This document shows, piece after piece, positions 45,589 to 52,920 of a stretch of DNA of 64,000 bases. Origin of the DNA: Marinobacter sp. NP-4(2019) (GTDB lineage Bacteria > Pseudomonadota > Gammaproteobacteria > Pseudomonadales > Oleiphilaceae); contig NZ_CP034142.1 in the NCBI RefSeq assembly GCF_003994855.1, positions 4,154,001-4,218,000 of the forward strand. The letters run 5' to 3'. Both the position numbers and the translations under genes were made by a program. The notes under the pieces are model-generated. The model searched no databases. It was not told the DNA's origin and saw only the letters and a program-made list of their open reading frames with translations. Every line of letters starts with the position of its first letter. Within the stretch, counting starts at the first letter, position 1.

Positions 45589-47175
45589 TTAGAAGGTGTA
45601 GGAAAGGCTCATCGATACGAAATCGCGATCCTTTTGCTTGTTGTCTTCAGCGCTGCCGAAGTAGCCGGTGTAGCCCAGGGTGGCCTGGTAGTTATCCAGG
45701 TAACTGAACTCGGCTGTAATGCTCGCGTTGGTCACCCCCTCGGTAAACGTGCCTGGGATCGAAGAAACCCCGTTGGCACCGTGGCTCACCGTGAGTGGCA
45801 GCTTCATGTCCAGCCCCGGGTAGATTCCGTAGTATTCCGGCGTCAGCCGGGCAGTCACTCCCCAGGCAGAGCGGTCACTGTGAAGCTCTGAGGACTCATA
45901 GCCGTTCACACGGTTAACGCCCACTTCACCAGCGAAGCTCAGGCTGTCCATCAAAGGATTCGGACCGAGCACCATGATGGTGGATACCTGTGTCTGTATC
46001 GTATTGGCCCGCTCATAAGCAGGCAGCGAGGCAACGACCCTTACCGGCTGGCCATCGCGGTAGGAAACTTCACCTGCAATGGTCGCCCCACCAACGACAG
46101 TATTGAAGCTGGCACCGTAAAGCTTGATGTCTTCTTCGTATTCCAGGTGGTAGGTGGTGGGCAGTACTACGCCAGGCGCAGGCATAACGAAATCGGCGAA
46201 TTGGAGCTGGGGCAGCTTGTCGTGGTAGTTCAGGTGGTAGAGTCCGAACTCGGTGTAGTTCAGGGGCTCTGCCACGTAACGCAAGGCAACGCCGTACTGA
46301 CCGCTGTCGCTGGCGTCCTGATCCCCTGACCGACGTGCACTGAAGCCAGGTGCCAGGATGAACGACTCACCACCTTCATCGAGAAAATCCTGGGTACTGA
46401 AATAGCTGCCCGCCGGATTGAGCCGGGTTTCTTCCCACTCGTACTGGTAGTAGCCGCTCAGGCTCATCGCACTGGTCAGATTTACCTGGCCGAAGACCTG
46501 CCCCACAGGAAGGAATATTTCTTTGAGTTCGACTCCGGGCGAATTGGCACGAGTGGCATCCAGGGGCACCTGAGCGGTGGAAACACCGCCCTGCAGAAAC
46601 AGGCTCTCACCCCAGTTAATGACTTGCCGACCCGTGCGAAGGGTCAGGTAGGTATCACCAAAATCAAAGTTTCCGTAGGCGAAAGCATCGAGTAGTTCGG
46701 CGTTCTTGCCAATCAGCTCCCGGGTATCGTCGGTGAACCGATCATGCGATTCAGAGAGGTTATTGCTGGTGGCGGGAGAGTCGTGGTCATTTTCGGCACG
46801 GGCGTAGACATCGTCATAGTAGGCGCGGCCTCGCACGAATACGCCATAGTCGCCAAAATTGAGATCCATCTCGGACAGAAGGTCAAAACGGCTTTGGATC
46901 TGGCCGTCGTCGAAGTTCCGGTTACCGTCGTCACCATTGGCGTCGGCCAGCAGCTCATCATCCTGATCCTCAACGCGCCACGAGCTGGAATAGCGAAGGG
47001 TGTTGTCCAACCGAAGTGTGCCGGCCTCACCCAGGTCAGTAGAGAGAGCATAGGCACCTTCTGAGGCGGCAAGAATCACCCCGGCAAGCATCAGCTTACG
47101 CAGACGAAAGGACGCAGTGTGTGACAGACAGACCGGGGCTAGCTGCCGGTCAAAGGAAGAATTATGTGGTTTCAT
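45589..47175 (-). CDS. DUF1302 outer-membrane beta-barrel protein
   Basis: 528 aa. A signal peptide is present (LMLAGVILAASEGAYA, cleaved near residue 44), preceded by an unusually long charged leader. The rest is alternating amphipathic strands, with LRTGRQVINWGESLFLQGGV as the family signature and a C-terminal aromatic ending MSLSYTF typical of outer-membrane barrels. It is the first gene of the DUF1302-DUF1329-BNR-MMPL operon and should be the outer-membrane pore. AAGAACAA (47197-47204), 22-29 nt upstream of the start, fits the Hfq/Crc AANAANAA pattern. The leader peptide length makes the exact start uncertain. Confidence 0.88.
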   Translation of the reverse strand: MKPHNSSFDRQLAPVCLSHTASFRLRKLMLAGVILAASEGAYALSTDLGEAGTLRLDNTLRYSSSWRVEDQDDELLADANGDDGNRNFDDGQIQSRFDLLSEMDLNFGDYGVFVRGRAYYDDVYARAENDHDSPATSNNLSESHDRFTDDTRELIGKNAELLDAFAYGNFDFGDTYLTLRTGRQVINWGESLFLQGGVSTAQVPLDATRANSPGVELKEIFLPVGQVFGQVNLTSAMSLSGYYQYEWEETRLNPAGSYFSTQDFLDEGGESFILAPGFSARRSGDQDASDSGQYGVALRYVAEPLNYTEFGLYHLNYHDKLPQLQFADFVMPAPGVVLPTTYHLEYEEDIKLYGASFNTVVGGATIAGEVSYRDGQPVRVVASLPAYERANTIQTQVSTIMVLGPNPLMDSLSFAGEVGVNRVNGYESSELHSDRSAWGVTARLTPEYYGIYPGLDMKLPLTVSHGANGVSSIPGTFTEGVTNASITAEFSYLDNYQATLGYTGYFGSAEDNKQKDRDFVSMSLSYTF

Positions 47176-47503
47176 GGTCTCATTTGCTCTGTGTGTTTGT
47201 TCTTGTCAGATGATAGATAGCGAGCACATGCTTTCTATTCGGTTGCTAAAGCTATCCGATTCAAAGCAGCCTGACAAGATCTTCCATAGCTGAATTAGAC
47301 ATAAGTATTAGTCTTTTCATTACTTACGCAGGTCTGCCAAAGGCTTCTCTGCCGTCTCAACACACACCAACTGTGATGCCAATCCCTTTCGCACACTTAG
47401 ATAGCAAGTACTTCCTATGCACGCGTGTTACTATGAATGCCAACAACATTGCCCAGTTGATTCAGAACGGCAGTTACGCCACTTGAGATAGGTAAGAGTG
47501 AAA
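47176..47503. promoter_or_regulatory. 328 bp divergent regulatory region, DUF1302 operon and TetR gene
   Basis: The region is AT-richer than the flanking genes. On the minus strand TTGTCA, 17 bp, TAGCTT (within about 47240-47280) is a weak sigma-70-like pair for the DUF1302 operon. I see no strong long inverted repeat; the imperfect symmetry AGAC-N10-GTCT near 47298-47315 and ACGCGT near 47422 are the only symmetric candidates for TetR binding. Confidence 0.4.
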
Positions 47504-48190
47504 ATGGAGACTGACAACATTGCCGCCACTCCCGGCAAGCACAAGGAAGAAACGGCTACGCCCAAACGCCCCAAGGAACCACCCTCACCTCGCACGCAAG
47601 AGGCTCGGCGGGCGGCGACAATAGCCAAGCTGACAGACGCCGCTATTGAAACCATTGTTAAGTTCGGGTACGCCAGAGCCAGCACCAATGAAATCTGCAA
47701 ACGAGCCAGGGTCTCCCAAGGCGCCCTTTTCCGGCACTTCCCGACCCGTGGGGATTTTATGGCCCATGTAGCCGAGGCGGTTTTCGCACGGCAGATCGCA
47801 GACTTTGAAACCAACTACCTGCGCGACGACTCCCTACCCAACGATCCGCTAGAACGTGCTATCCGCTTCACGCGTGTTGTCTGTCAATCTCGGCTCGCGA
47901 GAACATGGGCTGAATTAGTCGTTGCATCACGGACTGACGAACAACTCCAGGAAAAGGTATCCGAGGTCTTCCATAAGGCCAGAAAGTGGGCTCGCGAGGC
48001 CGCTCGCAAAGTATTCGCCCCGGAAGCAGTGCATGACGAGGAACGCTTTAACGCGGTGGTCGAAACGGTGCTCTGGATGTTTGAAATGGAAGGCATCTAT
48101 GCCCACCTCGATCAAGACGAGCAAGCTGCCGAACGCCGACTCCAGGTGGCGATACAGTGCTATCGTCAATATTTCAACGAGCAGAAATAG
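47504..48190 (+). CDS. TetR/AcrR-family regulator divergent from the DUF1302 operon
   Basis: 228 aa. After a charged, disordered N-terminal tail of about 35 residues, the TetR helix-turn-helix follows: AKLTDAAIETIVKFGYARAS and TNEICKRARVSQGALFRHFP. The C-terminal ligand domain is poorly conserved. I prefer the ATG at 47504 because AGGTAAGAG is correctly spaced from it; a GTG at 47498 would be too close. Its divergent position makes it the likely local repressor of the DUF1302-DUF1329-BNR-MMPL operon, with a hydrophobic substrate of the transporter as probable inducer. Confidence 0.88.
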   Translation: METDNIAATPGKHKEETATPKRPKEPPSPRTQEARRAATIAKLTDAAIETIVKFGYARASTNEICKRARVSQGALFRHFPTRGDFMAHVAEAVFARQIADFETNYLRDDSLPNDPLERAIRFTRVVCQSRLARTWAELVVASRTDEQLQEKVSEVFHKARKWAREAARKVFAPEAVHDEERFNAVVETVLWMFEMEGIYAHLDQDEQAAERRLQVAIQCYRQYFNEQK

Positions 48191-48212
48191 GCTCAAACAT
48201 GTAATGAGCCAT

Positions 48213-48235
48213 AAAAAAACCCCGTAAAAACGGGG
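48213..48235 (-). terminator. Intrinsic terminator on the minus strand
   Basis: CCCCGT-TTTT-ACGGGG (48220-48235) followed directly by seven T (48213-48219, minus-strand reading). On the plus strand there is no T-tract, so it does not serve the TetR gene. It ends either the candidate small RNA or the long minus-strand transcript of the kinase gene. Confidence 0.8.
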
Positions 48236-48299
48236 CAAGGCTAGCGCTGTGCTGGAGGGAGAAGCAAGCAGTAATGACTGCCGGCCTCCAAATCTACAG
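48213..48299 (-). ncRNA. Candidate small RNA with intrinsic terminator
   Basis: On the minus strand a CATAAT -10-like box (48305-48310) is followed by about 87 nt that fold into nested stems: CTGT/ACAG (48296-48299 with 48247-48250), TGGAGG/CCTCCA (48285-48290 with 48253-48258) and GCAGT/ACTGC (48277-48281 with 48268-48272). A complete Rho-independent terminator ends it. No open reading frame of note lies in the span. No -35 box is clear. It does not match any RNA family I recognise. Confidence 0.4.
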
Positions 48300-48466
48300 T
48301 GTCCATTATGCACAACACGGGTTACACCGGCGTGGCCGGGGAATTACGTTTTGGTCAGGGAATCAAGAGCCGGCGAGCAGATTAGGTTGCGCACTCTAGA
48401 GATTGGGAATAGCGTTCAGGATCAGTATTTGAAGACCCTTTGAACATTGATTACGGGGAACACACC

Positions 48467-48718
48467 ATGAACACCCAAAAACTGATGAACACCGCCCTGA
48501 ACAGCCTGGACGCCATCGGCTACCGGCTGGATCAGTACGGCATCACCGGTAAGGTGAACCGCCATAATCTGGCGGCCTTCATTATGCTGGAACAGAAACA
48601 CCTGGAAGGCGAGTGGGACAGTATCCAGGTTCGACTGGACCGTCGTCGCGCCCAGATTGAGGGCCTCGTGCGCCCGGTGCTGGATCGGGTCAACCGCTTC
48701 CGTGGCGTCGCCAGCTGA
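48467..48718 (+). CDS. Small conserved-looking protein of unknown function
   Basis: 83 aa from the ATG at 48467, with GGGGA 9 nt upstream (the upstream start at 48440 has none). The protein is mostly helical and amphipathic: NTALNSLDAIGYRLDQYGIT, then AAFIMLEQKHLEGEWDSI, and a basic C-terminus RLDRRRAQIEGLVRPVLDRV. The helical, membrane- or granule-surface style recalls small phasin-like proteins, but I see no firm family. Its stop codon abuts the stop of the convergent histidine kinase gene. Confidence 0.65.
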   Translation: MNTQKLMNTALNSLDAIGYRLDQYGITGKVNRHNLAAFIMLEQKHLEGEWDSIQVRLDRRRAQIEGLVRPVLDRVNRFRGVAS

Positions 48719-50206
48719 TCAGACCTTTGATGTTTCTGACGGGGAGGCTTTCTGCTCCCCGCCACCTGCCGCCCCACCTTGCGGATCAGTCTGGGTCGTG
48801 CGGATACGTTTCTTCTCAACCACATAGGCCGGCATGCGAATAGTCACTGTCAGCCCGGGATTCTCCTCGCCGGGACGATGGTCCGACAGCTCAATCCTTG
48901 CCTGATGAATTTCCGCCACGGCACTGACCAGACTCAGCCCCAGCCCGTTACCGGGGGATGAACGGCTCTTGCCGACCCGATAGAAACGCTGGAAAACCTG
49001 GTCTTTCTCGTCATCCGGGATGCCGATCCCGCTGTCGCTGACTTCAAACAGGCAATCCTCACCGTCACGGCGGACCACCACGCGAATCGTGCCCTTTTCC
49101 GGGGTATATTTGATGGCATTGTCGATCAGGTTGCTGACCATCTGGAACAGCAGGTCCCGGTCACCCTCGATCATCACCTGGCTTTCCAGGGACTGCTCGA
49201 ACACCTGCTCCTTGTCTTCCGCCAGAGCTTCATAAAGCTCGCAGGCATCACTCACTAGGCCATCCAGTGACACAGGCTTCATGTCCGCGGTGTTGCCCCG
49301 GGTTTCCAGCCGCGCAATCCGCAACAAGGCGTTGAAGGTGGCCAGCAGTTGGTCCGCCTCGGCCACCGCGCGACCGGCCTGTTCACGGGCCTCGTCGTTG
49401 TCGACCGACATCAGGGTGTTCTCAAGCTGGTTACGCAAACGAGTCAGCGGCGTTCTCAGGTCGTGGGCGATACTGTCGGAGACGTGGCGGATGCCTTCCA
49501 TCAGGTAGACGATCCGGTCGAGCATCTGGTTCAGGTTCTCCGCCAACTGGTCAAAATCATCATCGGTACCACGGGTGGGTATGCGCAGGGACAGGTGGCC
49601 GTTCATGATTCGCCGGGAGGTGTTATTGATCACTTCTATACGCCGGGTGGTACTTCGGCTCATCAGGAAGCCGCCCAGCAGGGCCAGCCCCAGGGTAATG
49701 CCCATCCCCCAGTTAATGGCGGTTTCGATCACCCGCTTGAGGTTGGTGAGCTCGTCAACATCCCGCCCCACCAGCAAGCGCAAGCCGCCCTGTACCTCGA
49801 AGATACGGGCCCGCGCCAACCGTTCCGGGCCTCGCCAGCCAACGGACTCGTTCAGGGTGAAGTTGATCCAGCCACTTTCCGAGCGGGCGCCTTCCGGCCA
49901 TGTTTCGATATTGCCGGCCAGTTTGAGGAAGTCATCGGTGGTGAGCAGATAGATGGACTTGGCGTTGGGATCCCGCGCCACACGCTCGCGGATAATGGTG
50001 ATCAGACCATTGATGCCGCGACCGCGGTATTGCTCCGCGAGGCCGGCGATCTCAGCCTCGATGGTTTCGTCCGTCTGGGCGGTCATGAAACCGGCGGTGC
50101 GCCAGTAGATGAACGCCAACAGCAGGAACACCGAAGTGGCAAACACCACCATATACAACAGTGCTAGCTGAAAGGACGACGTCCGGAGCTGACTAAGCAG
50201 TTTCAC
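48719..50206 (-). CDS. Sensor histidine kinase
   Basis: 495 aa from a GTG at 50206 that overlaps the response-regulator stop by 14 bp. Two membrane helices (about 12-35 and 163-184) flank a periplasmic domain of about 125 residues; a HAMP domain follows (about 185-240). The phospho-acceptor is the His in DSIAHDLRTPLTRLRNQLE. The ATPase has the N box LIDNAIKYTPEKGTIRV, G1 VSDSGIGIPDDEKD and G2 SRSSPGNGLGLSLV. The tail beyond residue 460 is charged and glutamine/glycine-rich. The stimulus is unknown; Phe/Trp-rich periplasmic text gives no firm clue. Confidence 0.92.
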   Translation of the reverse strand: MKLLSQLRTSSFQLALLYMVVFATSVFLLLAFIYWRTAGFMTAQTDETIEAEIAGLAEQYRGRGINGLITIIRERVARDPNAKSIYLLTTDDFLKLAGNIETWPEGARSESGWINFTLNESVGWRGPERLARARIFEVQGGLRLLVGRDVDELTNLKRVIETAINWGMGITLGLALLGGFLMSRSTTRRIEVINNTSRRIMNGHLSLRIPTRGTDDDFDQLAENLNQMLDRIVYLMEGIRHVSDSIAHDLRTPLTRLRNQLENTLMSVDNDEAREQAGRAVAEADQLLATFNALLRIARLETRGNTADMKPVSLDGLVSDACELYEALAEDKEQVFEQSLESQVMIEGDRDLLFQMVSNLIDNAIKYTPEKGTIRVVVRRDGEDCLFEVSDSGIGIPDDEKDQVFQRFYRVGKSRSSPGNGLGLSLVSAVAEIHQARIELSDHRPGEENPGLTVTIRMPAYVVEKKRIRTTQTDPQGGAAGGGEQKASPSETSKV

Positions 50207-50873
50207 GCAACATGTACCCTGCGCCCCGTATGGTCTGCAGTAACGGAGTCTCGAATTCCTTGTCGATCTTGGCTCTCAGCCGGCTGATGTGCACATCAAT
50301 CACGTTGGTCTGGGGATCGAAATGGTAGTCCCAGACTTTTTCCAGCAGCATGGTGCGGGTCACCACCTGGCCGGCGTTGCGCATCAGATACTCCAGCAAA
50401 CGGAATTCCCGGGGTTGCACATCAATATTCTGACCCGCCCGCTTGACGGTTCGTGCCAGCAGGTCCATTTCCAGATCCGCCACTCTCAATACGGTCTCGG
50501 TTTCCGCTGACTGGCGATTACGGCGGACCAGCGATTCAATACGGGCCAACAGTTCGGTAAAGGAGAAGGGCTTGGTGAGGTAATCATCACCGCCACCACG
50601 CAATCCCTCAACCCGGTCATCCACATCGCCCAGGGCGCTGAGGATTAGCACCGGTACCTGGTTTCCAGTGGCCCGTACGGTCTTGATGATGGACAGGCCG
50701 TCCATACCAGGCAACATGCGGTCCACGATCATGATGTCGTAATCCTCACTGGCCGCCATCATCATCCCTTCCTTGCCATCAGCCGCATGGTCGACAACAA
50801 AGTCCGACTCCTTCAGGCCTTTGACAAGGTAGTTTGCTACATCCTGATCGTCTTCAATTACCAGCGCTTTCAC
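50193..50873 (-). CDS. OmpR-family response regulator
   Basis: 226 aa. The receiver domain has the acidic pair in VIEDDQD, the phospho-acceptor Asp in DIMIVDRMLPGMDGLS and the conserved Lys in YLTKPFSFTELLARI. The C-terminal winged helix has VQPREFRLLEYLMRNAGQVV and TNVIDVHISRLRAKIDKEF. It is the first gene of a two-gene operon with the histidine kinase. Target genes are not evident from the neighbourhood. Confidence 0.93.
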   Translation of the reverse strand: MKALVIEDDQDVANYLVKGLKESDFVVDHAADGKEGMMMAASEDYDIMIVDRMLPGMDGLSIIKTVRATGNQVPVLILSALGDVDDRVEGLRGGGDDYLTKPFSFTELLARIESLVRRNRQSAETETVLRVADLEMDLLARTVKRAGQNIDVQPREFRLLEYLMRNAGQVVTRTMLLEKVWDYHFDPQTNVIDVHISRLRAKIDKEFETPLLQTIRGAGYMLRETA

Positions 50874-50987
50874 CGGTTATCCTCCCGATAGCGGATTACT
50901 TTAACGATTACATTACGAACAGGGTACGAAGAAGTTGGTAACCCGGCCAGTTACGATCTTGTAAGAGGGTGTCGCCTATGGCGACGG

Positions 50988-51767
50988 TCACGACACTCCC
51001 CGAAACCAACCCAGACTCTCAGCCGTCGTGGTTGCAGGGCGATATTCCGCACTCAGCCACCCGCTATAACCCAGTCTACCCAGTTCCCGAAAAACATTCG
51101 AAAAGTTAATTTCCCCGGTACCTGGCTCGTGTCGGCCCGGGTTGTCGGCAAACTGGATATGGCCAATCCACGGCAACAGGCACTCCACAGTGCGTAACAG
51201 GTCCCCTTCCATAATCTGCATGTGGTAGAGGTCATACTGCAAGCGCACGTTATCCATATCGGCTTCTTCGATCAGCCGGATAACCCTGGCGGAGGTATCA
51301 AGAAAGAACCCCGGCATATCCACCCGTGAATTGATCGCCTCCAGGCACAGGGTAATCCCCTCGGCCTCCAGCTGTTCCGCGGCCCAGCGAACATTCTCCA
51401 CCAGCGTCTGCCAGGCCAGCTCCTCATCCAGATCCGCCGGCTTCAGGCCCGCCAGACAGTTAACACGGGTGCATTCCAGAGCACGGGCGTACTCAATGGC
51501 TCGCTGCACACCGGCGCGGAATTCCTCCACCCGGTCCGGCAGACAGGCAATACCCCGCTCGCCGCCGTCCCAGTCCCCCGGCGGCAAGTTGAACAGTACC
51601 TGGGTCAGCCCGTTCTCCCGTAATGCCTGCTGCAGCTGCGCCACCGGCCACTCATAGGGAAACAGATACTCCACACCGGTGAAGCCAGCCAGACGAGCCT
51701 GCTCGAAGCGCTCCATAAACGGCACTTCCGTGAACAACATGGACAGATTGGCAGCAAAATTGGGCAT
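50988..51767 (-). CDS. hyi: Hydroxypyruvate isomerase family protein
   Basis: 259 aa, a TIM-barrel of the xylose-isomerase-like group. MPNFAANLSMLFTEVPFMER at the start, LFNLPPGDWDGGERGIACLP, CLEAINSRVDMPGFFLDT (metal-binding Glu) and QYDLYHMQIMEGDLLRT (Asp and His ligands) are the family motifs. It interconverts hydroxypyruvate and tartronate semialdehyde. It starts 2 bp after the reductase gene stop, so both are co-translated. A glyoxylate carboligase gene (gcl), the usual partner, is absent from the window. Confidence 0.87.
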   Translation of the reverse strand: MPNFAANLSMLFTEVPFMERFEQARLAGFTGVEYLFPYEWPVAQLQQALRENGLTQVLFNLPPGDWDGGERGIACLPDRVEEFRAGVQRAIEYARALECTRVNCLAGLKPADLDEELAWQTLVENVRWAAEQLEAEGITLCLEAINSRVDMPGFFLDTSARVIRLIEEADMDNVRLQYDLYHMQIMEGDLLRTVECLLPWIGHIQFADNPGRHEPGTGEINFSNVFRELGRLGYSGWLSAEYRPATTTAESLGWFRGVS

Positions 51768-51769
51768 GG

Positions 51770-52678
51770 TTATTTTTCCGGTTTCCCCAGAGAGCCCATC
51801 AGGGCTCCGTTCAGGTGTTCCAGTTCCAGCAACAGGCCGCTGTGGTCGACATCACTGTGACCATTGGCCACCAGCGACTGATACTCATTATGCACCTGCT
51901 GCGCCAGCGGCAGGGTCAGATTCTCCGCCCTGGCCTCGTCCAGAATCATCCGCAGATCCTTGAGCTGGATACGCGCCGGTGCACCGGGCGCAAAATCACG
52001 ATCAATCATACGCTGACCGTGCAGCTCCAGAATGCGGCTCCCCGCAAAGCCTCCCATCAACGCCTCCCGTACCGCTGCAGGATCGGCACCCCCTTTCGCC
52101 GCCAGCAACAAGGCCTCGGACACCGCACCAATGGTGATGCCCACAATCGCCTGATTGGCCAGCTTGGCCAACTGCCCGGAACCGACCGGACCAATACGGG
52201 TACACTTCCCCAGGACCTCAAACACCGGCCGGGCCCGATCCACATCCTGCTCCGAGCCACCGGCCATGATACTCAGACGCGCCTCAGCGGCCCCCACCGT
52301 ACCACCCGACACCGGTGCATCCACATAACCCGCGCCCCGCTCCGCTGCCAGTCCGGCATGGCGACGGGCGACGGAGGGCTGCACAGAACTCATATCAATC
52401 ACCAGCGCCCCCGGCTTCAACGCGCCGATCGCCCCCTGCTCCACCATAACGCTATCCACCACATCGCTGTTTTCCAGCATGGTGATGACAACATCGGCGT
52501 CACTGACGGCCTGAGCCGGTGAATCCGCAATCGTGGCTTCACTCTTGAACGGGTCACACTTACTGGCCGTGCGGTTCCACAGCGTCATGGAAAAACCGGC
52601 ATCCAGGAGATTCCGGGTCATCGGCGCGCCCATCAGGCCAATGCCAAGGAAGGCGATATGGGGACTATCTACAGTCAT
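51770..52678 (-). CDS. 2-hydroxy-3-oxopropionate (tartronate semialdehyde) reductase-like
   Basis: 302 aa, beta-hydroxyacid dehydrogenase family. The dinucleotide fold is IAFLGIGLMGAPMTRNLLDA; substrate-binding YVDAPVSGGTVGAAEARLSI and the catalytic Lys in GQLAKLANQAIVGITIG follow. With hyi next to it, reduction of tartronate semialdehyde to glycerate is the best guess, though 3-hydroxyisobutyrate dehydrogenase activity is possible. A perfect minus-strand TATAAT lies at 52850-52855; a transcript from there would carry repeat copy C in its leader, in the CATCC (not GGA) orientation. Confidence 0.85.
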   Translation of the reverse strand: MTVDSPHIAFLGIGLMGAPMTRNLLDAGFSMTLWNRTASKCDPFKSEATIADSPAQAVSDADVVITMLENSDVVDSVMVEQGAIGALKPGALVIDMSSVQPSVARRHAGLAAERGAGYVDAPVSGGTVGAAEARLSIMAGGSEQDVDRARPVFEVLGKCTRIGPVGSGQLAKLANQAIVGITIGAVSEALLLAAKGGADPAAVREALMGGFAGSRILELHGQRMIDRDFAPGAPARIQLKDLRMILDEARAENLTLPLAQQVHNEYQSLVANGHSDVDHSGLLLELEHLNGALMGSLGKPEK

Positions 52679-52707
52679 CTTTGCTTAGCCTTATTCCAAA
52701 ATTATGG

Positions 52708-52816
52708 GAAGCGAGTGGATAGGCTGTTCCAAAACCCTGCGGAGCCATGGATGGCGGAGCGGAGCGTACAGGGATGTATCCACAGCGTGTTTTGGAACAG
52801 CCTATCCACTCGCTTC
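52708..52816 (+). repeat. Twin GGA-hairpin palindromic element, copy C (between rpoH and the hyi operon)
   Basis: A perfect 28 bp inverted repeat (52708-52735 with 52789-52816) encloses a 53 nt core differing from copy A at one base. The mini-hairpins GCCATGGATGGC (52744-52755) and TACAGGGATGTA (52767-52778) are on the plus strand here, so the GGA side is antisense to both neighbouring genes. Only the stem part next to the core (CTGTTCCAAAAC) resembles copy A (CTGTCCAAAAC); the distal 16 bp are unrelated. Confidence 0.9.
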
Positions 52817-52856
52817 TACCCCGAACTTAGAGTTCTTATACTTTGACAGATTATAC

Positions 52857-52896
52857 AAACAAAAACGCCACCAACCTGAACCAGGAAGGTGGCGTT
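52857..52896 (-). terminator. Intrinsic terminator of rpoH
   Basis: On the minus strand a 9 bp stem AACGCCACC/GGTGGCGTT (52888-52896 with 52864-52872) encloses an inner CCTG/CAGG stem and runs into a T-rich tail (GTTTTTGTTTG). It lies 24 bp after the rpoH stop. Confidence 0.85.
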
Positions 52897-52920
52897 CGGA
52901 AATGTCCGGATGCCTCAGAA

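Noticed and set aside
50940..50990. Hairpin GTCGCC-TAT-GGCGAC after hyi
   Set aside because: No T-tract on either strand, so not called a terminator.
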